NCBI GenBank assembly: GCA_030549495.1
Contig: JAUIRK010000119.1
Span: 310,001-374,000 of the forward strand
Direction of reading: 5' to 3'
From: Nectonema munidae
Taxonomy: Eukaryota; Nematomorpha; Nectonematoida; Nectonematidae
Length of the DNA stretch: 64,000 nucleotides
A program made the translations under genes and the position numbers. The notes beneath the pieces are model-generated. The model worked only from the letters and a program-made list of their open reading frames with translations. It was not told the DNA's origin and did no database searches. Positions 23,396 through 34,178 of this stretch are shown piece by piece (the first letter of the stretch is position 1; each line of letters begins with the position of its first letter).

Positions 23396-24052
23396 TCAGT
23401 GAGATTGGTTAACTTGTACTAGTCCACAATATTTTAAAAATAGGGTTTTTTCAGAATCAACATGCCGTCCAATTATCAAGCGGTTGTACAAGGGTAAAAG
23501 TTTTTCTGAAGTATTTGGGAAAATTGATAGTAAAGGAGCTCTAACAACTGAACTTGCAGCGTACAGGTGAACGATCTCAGACCAGGAATTTAACTTACAT
23601 GTGGACTCTAGCAAATCGAGGTACTCAGGCCAAAAAATTCTGAAATCTTTTTTCATCTCCAAACACTCAGAGTAGTTTTTATTGTAGAATGAATCATTGT
23701 AAAAGATTTCGCAAAAAATTAAAAACCTCATCATTGCATGATGTTTTTCTGTGCCCAAAATATGGAGAGAAATGCATCTATAAAAACAGTTACCATCACC
23801 TTTTATTCAGGAAGGATAGTTTGAATCTAAAAGTGTTGGTTTGAAAATTTTCAAAATTTCATAAGAAACATTGTTTATGTCAAATTCAATCTCTTTTGGA
23901 GCGCTAAAGTCCACAAAATTAATATTAGTCTTGTGGAATAAAACCAAAAACATTTCATTTTCAACTCTAAATTGCAACTCTGAGAGATTATTTTTGAAGC
24001 AGGCTTGTATTCTATTTAAGGAACTTGAAAAATCGTATTTTAAACAACACAT
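23396..24052 (-). pseudogene. OTU-like N-terminal region of the transposon protein
   Basis: Frame 24052-23807 begins at an ATG in the direct repeat. The next frame reads GDGNCFYRCISLHILGTEKH, matching the active-site region of OTU cysteine proteases (D-G-N-C-x-[FY]-R), and continues in 23758-23396 with a helical part including YLDLLESTCKLNSWSEIVHLY and the S-x-x-[RK]-x-P-L-L-S-I-F-P block seen in vertnin-like relatives. The catalytic Cys is visible; a His partner was not identified. A stop and frame change separate the two parts. In relatives such a region precedes the MULE domain; whether it has protease activity is unknown. Confidence 0.6.
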
Positions 24053-24145
24053 ATGTCAAATGAAACATTAATTAAAACATTGTCACGTAGTATGATGGTA
24101 TAGTCACACATTCTATATAGTGATAAATTCAATATCAAATATAAA
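24049..24145 (+). repeat. Direct repeat, copy 2 (partner at 20735-20825)
   Basis: Same orientation as copy 1; shares GTCACGTAGTATGATGGTAT with one difference. Lies at the 5' end of the OTU-like frame, so it probably represents the 5' leader of that transposon family. Confidence 0.7.
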
Positions 24146-25547
24146 TACATATATAAACTTTCTGATCGGAAAAGACTTTTCAATGATAAAATTTTTGAAA
24201 ATTAAAGTTCACAATACAAAATGAAAGTGAAAATCATGAGAAAAAACATTTGAATAATAAAAGTTGATGAAAACGTATTCAACTTTTACACTTTTCAAGA
24301 TTTTATTATTTTGTTACTTGGATAACTATTTTTTCTTTTTTCCAACTGTTTTCGAAAAAACAGAAAAGTTACATTTTTAACAAACTTGGTTATTTCAAAG
24401 TTTGTAATTTTTTTAATATTATTACAAAAATATTTCCAATTTTTATTTCCATTTTATTGCACCTAAAACACCATCTCCAGGAATGCACGCAACCCAAAAC
24501 GGTGCCAAACAATTAAATAAGAGGTGAGAAATGGAGCGTAAATTTTTATCAAAATATTTTAACGTCTGCAATTTATTGATAACACATCATTCCGTAGTTT
24601 TGGAGAAGTTTTTCAAAAAGTAATTTTAAACTTATTTGAGTTAAAATCATAACTTACTTCATGTTTTGTTGTTATTACTTTTCTCACAATAACAGTGAAG
24701 AACCGTTATAATGCCAATGAGATTCATACCGCGTCAAACTTATCCGCTTTGTAATTTTAGAAGAGAAAAGAGCACTAATTACATGAACACTTTCAAAAGT
24801 CTCATCAATTGCATCCTTAGCAATTGCCAATTTTATTATTTTTGTGAGCTCGTTGTTTTAACTTTTTTTATATATAAATTTTATTTTTCTGAAAAAAGCT
24901 TCAAATTATCATACTTGGTTCTTCCCACTTTTAAAAATCAAGGATTTTTAAAGAAACATTTTGATATTTCATAAAAGTACTATAATTTTTATTAAAAAAA
25001 TTTTTTTCCTTCATATTTGATTTTTTCTACTTATTTGATATTTGAAGTGGGTGCGCAAGAAAAAATTTATATACCAAAGAGGTGCAAATATATAAACATT
25101 AAAAAACCCTGATAAAATTACGCATTCAGGTTGATATCTATTTTAGATATTCTATTTTTGCAGTTAAGGAGTCTTTTAGTAAAAGTTTACACAGTTAAAA
25201 TAAAGTATTACTACCAAACTACTACCATTAGTCCCCAACTTTGTTCAGAAATTTTTTATATCGCAACTTTTGATAAATCTTTGCACATTTCTTCCGGTTT
25301 AGTGGTAGTTTACAATTTGTTATTTCTGTTTCAAAGTTTGATGAAATAATCAAACAATCTCAACCTTTTTTCAACCGCGTACATTGGAAAAACTTGTCCA
25401 CAGCTCAAAATTTCAAAATGTCATTAAATACTTTTTGTGTTGGAGCAAAGCGGCAGATGGCATTTCGTTCCATAGAATTTGTTATTTTCAACAATGGTTA
25501 TATTTTAAAATTAATACTCCGAAAATTCAAAAAATTCTTTTTTAAAG
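24146..25547. other. No gene seen
   Basis: AT-rich; small open frames (24711-24974, 25131-25349) show no domain. Possibly the remaining part of the transposon between its coding region and the right arm. Confidence 0.35.
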
Positions 25548-25680
25548 GTTAAAGGTGGTGGGGTGTTTTCACTAATGGGCCGCTTGTATTTAGCTATGAG
25601 AAATCTTTGGCAGAGAGAGGATTCGAACCCAACGCAGTCAGATCAGAAGTCCAGCGCTTCACCTAAATCACCAATTGAAC
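25548..25680 (-). mobile_element. tRNA-Arg-like SINE
   Basis: Read on the minus strand, the head GATTTAGGTGAAGCGCTGGA, then GACTTCTGATCTGACTGCG and the B box GGGTTCGAATCC strongly recall tRNA-Arg(UCU). The anticodon-arm phrase ACTTCTGA is intact, but the 5' acceptor arm is not paired and a SINE tail GTGAAAACACCCCACCACC follows. The tail is shared with the SINEs at 8443, 13694 and 49733 although the heads differ. Confidence 0.7.
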
Positions 25681-26180
25681 CCTGTCGTTTGCAAGTCTTA
25701 TGAATAAAAACTTCATATTTCATTTATACGATAAAAATATAATTGTCTTTTTCTGAGAGCAACATGAATCATTTAGATTGTTTAAAAAGTTAACAGATTG
25801 AAATATTTGAGGACAAATTGTGACGAGATGAAATTTTCATACGGGCAAATTGATTCTGAACTAAAATAAAATCAAGAACAAACACATTATATGTATACTC
25901 ATGTTGATCGAAGAATCTGGAAAGGCCAGAATGTTATTGGTAAAATAGACTTCTTTGATAAGAACACTTTTAAAATTGACTTGTGTTCAGTCCGTTGAGT
26001 GTCATTAGTAGGGGATTCTACTGTTTTATACAAAATATGCTCAGATTGAACACCTGTTAATATCCTAGTGGACAGGTGTAACTTTTGGTCAGAACTCCCC
26101 TTATTCCACCGAAATCCTTACAGTATACTTTTTTCCGAAACCAGCGGAATGTACATGAAAAACTACAAATTATGTAAAAA
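25681..26180. other. No gene seen
   Basis: No supported feature. Confidence 0.4.
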
Positions 26181-26187
26181 TTGCTAC

Positions 26188-26593
26188 AAGTGAATCCAAG
26201 GGGAGGCCTATCCGGCTCAGCCCCACACCCGTGAAATTTTTTTGAAAGTTTAAATACTAAAATTCTTACTTTATGAACTGAGAGTATTTGATAAATAATA
26301 TTTACCCACATCAGATTTTTGTCTAAATTAAATAAATTTTTATTATTATCAATGATTCATGATCCATCATTTGGCAAATGTCGGAAAAAGTCTTATAAGT
26401 GTGTTCTCATTTTTATCAAACCTCGATTTTTCATACTTTTTATGTAGAATTTTTTACATTTTATGTGCAATATTTGATATACTTACCTTTTAATATGAAA
26501 AGTTTAGTTTTCTCTTTTTGATTAAAAATAAAATTTTCTTTCCAATTTTCAGTAAAAAATAGGCCCCCTGTGATCAAAAGCTGGATCCGCCAC
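26188..26593. mobile_element. Probable hAT-like MITE
   Basis: The right tip read inward is CAGTGGCGGATCCAGC, a form common in hAT-derived MITEs, followed by GGGGGCC. The left side CAAGTGAATCCAAGGGGAGG resembles it with several changes. No target duplication is clear. Non-coding. Confidence 0.35.
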
Positions 26594-27025
26594 TGTTCAA
26601 ATATTATAAAAAGTCACCTTATTTCATGGAATTCGTCTTCTTCACAAAGCACGTTTCCGCAAGCTTTGCATTAAAAAGTATCAGTCATTGTCACAAGAAT
26701 TATGAATACAACAAGTGGAACTTGCCCTCTAATGGATTTCAAATGAGTTGACACTTCATCATTTGCGAAGTTCCTCAAATTTTGTTTTAGTGTTGTTGAA
26801 GAAAAATGCGGAAGTGATCAATACAAGGGTTTTTAGTGTATAAACATCATACGTATAAATGGAAATTTCGACTTTTTTGAAGCTACCGTTCTCTGACACA
26901 TGGTGGCGAATTTATTATTTTCGTCATTACTTTTGTTACTTTTCACTTTCTACATACAGCAATCTGTCTCGCTCTCAAAATATATCCATTGCGACGTGAT
27001 TGAGTATGTGTCCTAAGGCGGTGTT
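26594..27025. other. No gene seen
   Basis: No supported feature. Confidence 0.4.
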
Positions 27026-27033
27026 GTGTAACT

Positions 27034-27802
27034 GGTGCCTGATCAAAACGGCAAAAAACCAAAACGGCCAAAACCAAAACGGCTAAAACCAAAATGACAA
27101 AAAATAAAAAGGTTCAAATGTATACAAACTATAATAAATATTAATTAAAAGTTTTAAAAAACAAATGACTATAAAATTTTTCTGTTTTGTTAATTGATTT
27201 TTTTAGTTAAATTTTTATTAATTTAAAAATAATAATAATCTATTTGTATTATAAATACTATTAAAACTTTGTAAATATTTGGTACTTAATTTTTTTAATT
27301 AAAAAAAATTACATAAAAAACAAAGAAAACTGTCAACAAATATTGTAAAAAGTATTTTTGAAATAGTTAAATGTTTTTCATTCTTTTTGCTCATCTCTGT
27401 TCATTGCTTCCAAAATTGTAAAATTTGTAAAACAATTGCGTAATTTTTTATTCTTTTGATATTTCTTCTTGAGTGCAAGGATGATGAGTAAATATTTTTG
27501 TAATCCTGAAATAACTCACGATGTTGATACACTAAAAATTCAAACTAAGGAGATGCTTGGATATCCTACATATGTATGATTGATGATCACCATAAACAAT
27601 GAATAGCAAACATTTTATATAATGAAATACTAGCATCTATTCCCTAACATATGAAAATACTATTAAAATCTTAAAGTACATATTGCAGGCGCCAAACTTT
27701 AGTTGTTGTACCTTTTTTACTAGCGTTTTTGTTTTGGTCATTTTGGTTTTTGGCCATTTTGGTTTTGGCCATTTTAGCTTTTGGCCGTTTTGATAAGGAA
27801 TC
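27034..27802. mobile_element. MITE-like element with phrase-repeat inverted ends (AACGGC type)
   Basis: The 8-bp word GTGTAACT flanks the element on both sides (27026-27033 and 27803-27810). The left end GGTGCCTGATCAAAACGG is followed by three more CCAAAACGGC phrases, and the right end carries the inverse array. Size (769 bp) and design match 5874-6637, whose phrase is AACGTCCG. Non-coding; the apparent Lys/Pro-rich open frame at 27637-27894 is a by-product of the phrase array. Confidence 0.7.
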
Positions 27803-27810
27803 GTGTAACT

Positions 27811-28669
27811 AGAGAGTTGTAAAACTGTATCGACCACTAGATTGAGCAAGAGATAAAAGCTAGCATTTTTGTTTTGCACTGTAAATACCCCCATTAAACC
27901 AACAACTCATCATTTTGCATCAAAACATATTTCATACAATATTGTAGTGAAAAAACAGTGCAAAATGCCCTTTCGAAAGAACTAATGCTGTAAATGAAAG
28001 TGTTCCTTTCTAAAATAAATAAAGCATGAACCGGAAATCATCTGAAAAATGAAAGTTCAGGGTTTAAACTTTGAAAGCAATTTTGTGTGTGAAATAAAAT
28101 TTTGCAAGTTTCTGTGAAAACTTTGATGATCTTATGAATAACAACAGCATTCTACTGAAAGGAATTTACTCATGTGAGGAAAATGCTACAAAGGAAATAA
28201 TACTACATATATTTTTAATGTATTTAATCCATAAATGGTACTTTATCAAAATTCAAAAAATGTATTACGATCTTCTCTTGTGCTTTGAAATTTTCTTTTG
28301 CTCTGTATAGTATGCAGACGAAAGTTTTTATCAAGAAAGCCCATGTCAATTGTGTCAACCGATGTTAAAATCTGGTCACCTTACATTAAATGCTTGCTCG
28401 CATTTTTACATGTGCAGCAAACGACCAACTATACATCAATATATTCAAGAACACATCACAAATTTATCTATATATGTGACAAGCTGTCAACTACATTCAT
28501 TTGAAAATTGATAAAATATTTTCCAAATACTCTAAATTATTTGAAATACTCTAAATTATAGTTGAATAATATGTAATAATATGAGAGAGTATGAAAACAC
28601 TTCAAATCTTGAAAAAATGTTTGTTTTTGAGAGCAATCAATTTGTTACTCTTCTCTGGGGAAAAATTTT
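27811..28669. other. No gene seen
   Basis: No supported feature; the 68-codon frame at 28298 has no recognisable domain. Confidence 0.4.
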
Positions 28670-29014
28670 CAAAAAAGTTTTGTCTATTTTAATGAGTATT
28701 TCACTCATAAAAAAACTAGTAACGGTTACTGGAATTCTTCAGTGAACTTATTGTCTCAAAAGTATATGAATTACCAGTAGTTTGGGAAGCATTAGAATTA
28801 AGCTTGAGACATTTACTATCCTGTTAGTAAATTACAACTATATTATTCGGCATCAAACAAAATGGTAAATTTACTAATATTCATATGAATTTAGTCAAAT
28901 TTTCCTTTTTTTCAAATTTTTTAATTTTTACTTATAAAAATGAGTTCAGACTTTTCTTTTTCACTTTGATATAATTTTGTTCAATTTTACTAGATTTGTA
29001 TAGGTTTTTGTATT
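28670..29014 (-). repeat. Long inverted repeat, right arm
   Basis: Inverse copy of 20866-21215. The outer edge coincides with a TTAA at 29014-29017, while in the left arm the same point is where the piggyBac-like terminus ends. Confidence 0.7.
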
Positions 29015-29660
29015 TAAGTTAATTTCGGTGAGGTTTTTGGATTTTTTTGAGTAACACCTAGTTTTTAATTAAAAGAATAATTTTTCGCTTAATAACTTAA
29101 CTTCTATAAAGTTTTACTGAATTAAGTTCTGTCATTAGATTTTGTGAAATTTTTTAAACTTTTCATTGAAACTTTTTTAACTTTCAATGATAATGAGTAA
29201 ATTTTAGCTTAGCTATTTTATTTAGTTCTAACTTCGGTGGATTTTGGTAGAGTTTCCTCAATTCTCTTTGAAAAGTTTGTTAAGTTTTTTCCCTATTAAA
29301 TCATTTCAAGTATATTTTGTTTAATTTTATGAAAGTTCATTAAATTTTATCAAGTTTTGTTCAATTCCTTCTAAATTTGGTAGATTTCGATGGATTTTGG
29401 TGAATTTCAGCATATTTTGGTTCATTCGGGTAAAAAGTCACAATCATTTTCAGCATATATAGTGTGGTTGCATGAAAAATCATTGAGTTTTATCAGATTT
29501 TGGTAAATTTCTTTTAGATTTTGGTGGATTTCGGTGGACAGTTAAAATCATTTTCAGCATATATAATGTAGTTGCATGTTAATTCATTGAGTTTTATCAG
29601 ATTTTGGTAAATTTCTTCTAGATTTCGGTAGATTTTGGTGGATTTTGGTAAAAAGTCACA
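29015..29660. repeat. Phrase-rich region with a 105-bp tandem duplication
   Basis: The sequence consists of variants of TTTTGGTAGATTTCGGTGG. Between 29440 and 29650 a 105-bp unit occurs twice, sharing CATTTTCAGCATATATA and TGAGTTTTATCAGATTTTGG. It ends in GGTAAAAAGTCACACCCG, a phrase that also appears as GGTAAAAAGCGACACCC near 58737. Confidence 0.65.
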
Positions 29661-29661
29661 C

Positions 29662-30669
29662 CCGTATTCACTGCTGTTTAATCGGATATAATCATTTTAA
29701 TAATTTGCCAAGCGACAAAATCATCCATAAGTTTCACCAACTCTTCAAAAATAGCTGTAGAAGAACCATTTCTGCAAGTTTGTATTGCAAAATTGATTCT
29801 CCTTTGGCTATTTTGAAGACACACCACTTGATACTCTTTCTTTTTAATACTTTTCCTATCAAAATGAAAACAAAACACTTCCGATTTCAAAACTTCCATA
29901 AGTTTTTCTTTAACACATTCAGATTCTTTAATAATCTTTTTCCACACCCCAACTTGACTCGAACTTTCAATATCAATTTCATCAAGTTTCAAAGAACTAA
30001 ATACAACTGAAGCCTTTCTGCTAGACAAATATTGCTGTGTTACAAGCTTAGCGGCGGATTTCGTTGAGCTATATTTTTTCTTTGTTTCATTCTTTTCATC
30101 CGGAACAAATTCATCATCATTTTCAATTTCAGTGAGACTAGAACCTTCAGAATCAGAGTTTGATTCATCCGGAACACACAAAGATTTCGATTCAGTATAA
30201 GACAATCTCGAAAATTAACGGGCTTCGAAGGATGTATTGATGTGATGCTTGCCTCAGATCTTATTGAAAAACCTACTCTACCCGTTGGTGCAATCTGGGT
30301 GTGATAAAGGGCTTTATCCTCTAAACTCAGCCAAAAACCGTCGGCTTTAGTCATATCAAACAAACTTTTCATCTCCTCCTCCAATTTCTCAGTCTTTCTT
30401 TTCCTGTACTTTTCATACAAATCAATAACTTTTCCAACTTTCAACACCACTTGCTGATTCGAAATTTTTGGAAAGCTCAAATCATTCCATAGATGACTTA
30501 ATTCTTCTGCTAAAATTTTTATCCTTGCTTTCTTACTCTTCTGGCTCTCGAACAAGTTTAAATACCTTCCAATGATTTGTTTATTGGTTGGCATTTTAAA
30601 GAAACCAAATAAACATGTAGTTACAAGACGAATTTTTGGCTTTCTCTTGACACAATTTTTATTACTCAT
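29662..30669 (-). pseudogene. Transposon-type protein with FDTTA-NTG-like motif, truncated
   Basis: Two minus-strand frames (30669 to about 30205 and 30205-29678) belong to a repeat-protein family that I recognise from many arthropod and cnidarian genomes but cannot name. Near the N-terminus, LPT-like MPTNKQIIGRYLNLFESQKS and then LWNDLSFPKIS and LYEKYRKRKTEKLEEEMKSL with LFDMTKADG are family landmarks, followed by an acidic Ser-rich linker. At the end, WQIIKMIISD-TAVNTG corresponds to the family's FDTTA-x-NTG motif, an acidic site that could be catalytic. The copy is cut immediately after it at 29662, has a frame change near 30205 and a stop in the motif. Confidence 0.6.
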
Positions 30670-31120
30670 TTAATTGAAATAGGTTTATTAATCTGAAAAA
30701 AACATTCAAATTTTATGAAAAAAGATTAAAAATATGATTATGAAGAAAAAAAAAACATTACGCAAAAGAAAAAAAGACAAAAATGAATGAAACAATATAA
30801 TTAAATAAGAGAAGTAATGAATGAATATTCAAACAGCTTTGTGAATGACATTTTTGTGGACCAAATGGAAAGTTTCATCATATGGTGTGACAGGATTTTT
30901 GATTTAGAAAAAAAAGTCAAAAAGTTATATCCCTAATGAACATACATTAAAACATAGTTAGTTAGACGGAGGATTGAAACCATATGCCTTGCTATTGACT
31001 TGATAGATAGTCATAAGAGATATATGTGTGGTATCTGGTTGTGTGAGAAAACGCATTGTGTATAATCTTTACTTTGGTAAACCCCTTACAAAATCTTTGG
31101 TGTGAAGCCTTATACTACTA
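30670..31120. other. No gene seen
   Basis: AT-rich flank of the preceding element; contains purine-rich runs only. Confidence 0.4.
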
Positions 31121-31123
31121 GTC

Positions 31124-31225
31124 AGTGGCGTAGCCAAAAAATGGAAGTTGGGGGGGGGGGGCATGCAAGGAATTTAGGGGGGCAAGCATATTGGAAATAA
31201 AATTATTTGGGGGGCAGAACTGTAC
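31124..31225. repeat. MITE tip CAGTGGCGTAGCC with poly-G
   Basis: CAGTGGCGTAGCCAAAAAAT is followed by a run of 13 G and further G tracts. This is a hAT-like MITE tip of a kind common in invertebrates. The other end was not found. Confidence 0.4.
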
Positions 31226-32285
31226 TAAGCTACGTTTTCAGGCTGACTATTTGAGAAGGAACCAAAGTAGTAATATTATATTGACTCTGACTCTGATCAA
31301 AAAAAAATCATAGATATTCTCTTGAGTGAGCAACGTTGAAAAAGGCAACAAACGATGTTTATCATTTTTATCCTAGCCTTGTATTTTTGCAATTGTTAGA
31401 ATTAGACTGAAATAATCATAAAATACTTTTTAAAAAATATTAAAACCAAATACTTTTGATTAAAAAATTCAAAATAAGTTTACTTTATGAATGGTATTTT
31501 CCGTCTTAGATAAAATTGGAGTCTGAAAATTAAAGAACTAAAAAGTAACCACGAAGTTAATTTGTTCAAAAATAAAATTTCGAAATTTTTTAATAAATTT
31601 CTCCATCATGATATAGTATAATAAAACTTTAGCCTAGAAGTAAATTGAGGCTTACTCTATTTTAAACTTGGCTGAAAGAAAAAAATAATAAAAGGCTGAA
31701 ATTTCAAAAACAAAAAATTAGAAATAAAACACAAACTATTCTGATAAAACTAGAAACTCCTTTTCTTAAACTTCGAACATTTTTTATTAGAATTTTGCTG
31801 CATTAAAAACTTTTCTATCAAAAGATCACTATATACTGTCTAATAAAAATGTTAATTTTGATAGGTTTATTTAAGTAGTTGGTTAGAAACAAATCATCTT
31901 TGCAATTTTTTCGTTGAAATTGTTTTAAAAATTCCATTTTACTACAAAATCTCTTCTTTTTCAGAATTACTCATTATTTTTCAGACTAAAATGAAAAAAG
32001 CTCATGCAGATTCTATATATTAGATTTATTTTTTTCAAACTAAATTTTGATTACATTAAAAGTAGAAGCATTTTTTGCAAAAATTCTAATGATAAATGAG
32101 TATAGACACAATCTATTTTTAAAATATTGTTTTTTATATTAGTGATTCTTATTTTTATTAAAGTTCTGTTTGAAAGGGCTTCACGACGATTGAAATTTTT
32201 TAGGTTTACTAAAAACTTGAAAATTGGAATAATTTATATAATTTCATTTATCCTCTTCATATTTGGAATTCTTGGGTGAGCTCAA
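31226..32285. other. No gene seen
   Basis: Very AT-rich; nothing supported. Confidence 0.4.
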
Positions 32286-32289
32286 ACAG

Positions 32290-32672
32290 CTAAAGAGCGG
32301 GCCCGTAGGTTATGGATATTGGAACGGCCATCAGATATGGTGGTTAGCTGCGATGCGACATAAGCGAGCTTAGCTTGATGAATGAGAAGTCCCGAACAAA
32401 CAACGACGACCTAACAAGACGGAGCTTGGGCGAATCCTTTCTATATGTTAAAATGCTTCAAGTTCAGGCCCATGTCGTGACAAGGCGAGTAAGGCGCCCT
32501 CAAATAAGCGTAGTTACTGCTGCCTTGCAGTTAGTTAAATTAGACAAAGGCTATAGGTCCTTATATCTCCAAGACTAATCATGGTAAACTTGAAAACAAA
32601 TTCTGGCTCTCCATGGTCGCCCACGTCCAAATGGGTACGGCACTTTGATGATGGTGATGATGATGATATTTG
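32290..32672 (+). mobile_element. Non-LTR retroelement 3' end with GAT-triplet tail
   Basis: The region has near-balanced base composition, unlike its surroundings, and ends in GGGTACGGCACTTTGATGATGG followed by more GAT triplets. Ends of this form are known for RTE-type LINEs and SINEs that borrow their machinery. The 67-codon frame at 32375-32578 has no recognised domain. Called as a 5'-truncated retroelement by composition and tail. Confidence 0.45.
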
Positions 32673-32859
32673 GAACACCCAGAATTTTTGGATCACAAAA
32701 ATCAAATACGCGTGGTAAAATATTTAATAAAAAAATATTTTAGTTTACCAAGTTAGGAAAAAAACAAAACCCTTTTTACCAAGTTTTTGGGGTCAAACGT
32801 GCTTACCACCTACACACAATTGGTCTGAAACTTTGGTGTTGGCGCAGTGTGCAATACTT
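32673..32859. other. No gene seen
   Basis: Short AT-rich spacer. Confidence 0.3.
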
Positions 32860-33000
32860 GATCGAATGCCCTTCCTGACATCAACCAGCAGCTTTTTTTT
32901 GTCGTTTGTGAATTTTTCTATCTGTTAGGATAGGGGTCGAACCCAGTCACACAATACACAATTCCTAGAACTCACCCCCATGCCACTGGCGCACCCAAGA
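32860..33000 (-). mobile_element. tRNA-derived SINE with RTE-like core
   Basis: On the minus strand GCGCCAGTGGCATGGGGGTG acts as an A-box-like head and GGGTTCGACCCC as a B box. Further along, GTCAGGAAGGGCATTCG matches the phrase GTCAGGAAGGGCATCCGG in the RTE-type fragment near 40420, suggesting the tail was taken from an RTE element. Confidence 0.6.
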
Positions 33001-33650
33001 ACAAAACAAATGGGCTAAATATAAAGTAAAACTTTTATCTAACTGCTGTCTTACTAACCTGTTAGTATTAAAATAAGATTACTAACTTTGAACTTAGTTA
33101 TGCTATATGTATTAGTAATAATTACTAATATGATTTCTCTCTGTAGCTGGTCTACTCAAAAATCAAAAAGTGCGTCTGGAAGTTTAAACCGAATAAATTT
33201 TGAAGAACTATTTTCTTTTGTAATAATCAATCCATATATAAATTTTCATGAAAAAAATGCTTTTACAAATTAAAATTTCAATTCCCCTGCAAAAACCTAA
33301 GCATTAATTAAAATATTTTTTATAGTCTCTTATAAACAAAAATTTATAAACACACGTGTTAAACTTTATTACAATGAGCAATTCAACCATAAATTTATAT
33401 GTTTGACCAGGTTGGATTCTTACTAATGAGCATTTTATATTTTATATTTATATCTTTATGCATGACCTGAGAGAATGAAAAGGTAAAATAGTTTATAAAA
33501 TAAGTGGAAAAAGTATTTAATCGTAACTTTGCTCATTTTAGGCCAAAACTCCTTTAGACTTAAAGTTCGCTACACTAAATCTCCTCAAACCACGCGTGTA
33601 TCTATTTCTTTCCTGGCATGTCATCCCTACAAAAAAATAAATAACTTTTT
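33001..33650. other. No gene seen
   Basis: AT-rich; downstream flank of the peptide gene. The frame at 33088-33273 shows no domain. Confidence 0.4.
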
Positions 33651-33655
33651 TAAAA

Positions 33656-33661
33656 TTTAAT
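33656..33661 (-). terminator. Candidate polyadenylation signal ATTAAA
   Basis: ATTAAA on the minus strand about 65 nt after the stop of the secreted-peptide gene; the commonest variant of AATAAA. A canonical AATAAA lies farther away at 33365-33370. Confidence 0.35.
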
Positions 33662-33724
33662 GATGCATGAAAAAAATGACGCGATAACATTGAAAGGTGG
33701 ATTTAGCACAAATAGTAGAATGCA

Positions 33725-33991
33725 TCACACGTTTTCCTCTTTATATATTTTTTGAAAGTCCTTGATGTAGAAGTATTTTCTTTTGGCCAAATTTCGTCCG
33801 TCTCTATTCACTAAAAAGCTTGGCATTGGCCCTTCGTGTTTTTTCCTGCCAAATTGATTTGCAAAATATTTTTTGACGTCACTGTTCGTATTCCCATCAT
33901 CTATTTTAACATCACAAGCAGTTCCATCCCCATTTTCCATCAAACGCGAAAAGAAGAAAACTAGAATGAAGAGGCTTGCACCAATCTTCAT
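33725..33991 (-). CDS. Small secreted precursor with amidation-type processing site
   Basis: The 88-residue protein starts with a signal peptide (hydrophobic core LFILVFFF, residues 7-14). It then contains a dibasic KK at 40-41, the short segment YFANQFG at 42-48, and RKK at 49-51. Gly followed by basic residues is the standard signal for C-terminal amidation, so YFANQF-amide is a candidate product. A second cleavage site KR lies at 70-71. Only one Cys (26) is present, so it is not a disulphide-knotted toxin or growth factor. The ATG at 33991 is the first after a strong splice acceptor (TTTCTTTCTTAG) at 34021; TATA box and intron lie upstream. It does not match a neuropeptide family I can name. 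Alternative: a general secreted peptide without hormone role. Confidence 0.6.
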   Translation of the reverse strand: MKIGASLFILVFFFSRLMENGDGTACDVKIDDGNTNSDVKKYFANQFGRKKHEGPMPSFLVNRDGRNLAKRKYFYIKDFQKIYKEENV

Positions 33992-34020
33992 TTATGCTTT
34001 TTCCCTTTTCGATACTAAAT

Positions 34021-34105
34021 CTAAGAAAGAAAAAAAAATTATTTCAAAATATCACAGTCAGCTCGATATAGAAAATAGGATTTAGAGCTTTGCATGGGCA
34101 AATAC
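34021..34105 (-). other. 85-bp intron in the 5' UTR of the peptide gene
   Basis: Minus strand: donor TTTCAAG/GTATTT and acceptor TTTTCTTTCTTAG/ATTTAG. The acceptor pyrimidine tract is unusually good for this AT-rich region. The upstream exon (34106 to about 34155) is non-coding apart from a 5-codon upstream ORF. Confidence 0.55.
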
Positions 34106-34178
34106 CTTGAAACGTTTTTTGGCTCAATAACCCACTGTCATTTTAAGAGGAAACCGAGATTTTTTTAATTTTAAGAAG

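Larger units (their letters stand above)
21530..24052 (-). mobile_element. MULE-type transposon coding region with OTU-like N-terminus
   Basis: On the minus strand an OTU-like segment (24052-23396), a linker (23225-23004) and a MULE-type transposase (22564 to about 21530) follow in order. The family, known from many invertebrate genomes as uncharacterised repeat proteins, joins these parts. Frames change several times, so the copy is broken. It lies between long inverted repeats at 20866-21215 and 28670-29014. Confidence 0.65.

Noticed and set aside
25548-25680. tRNA-Arg gene
   Set aside because: The head resembles tRNA-Arg but the acceptor stem is not paired and a SINE tail follows.
27637-27894. 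Lys/Pro/Trp-rich repetitive protein
   Set aside because: Product of the phrase array in a MITE end, not a gene.
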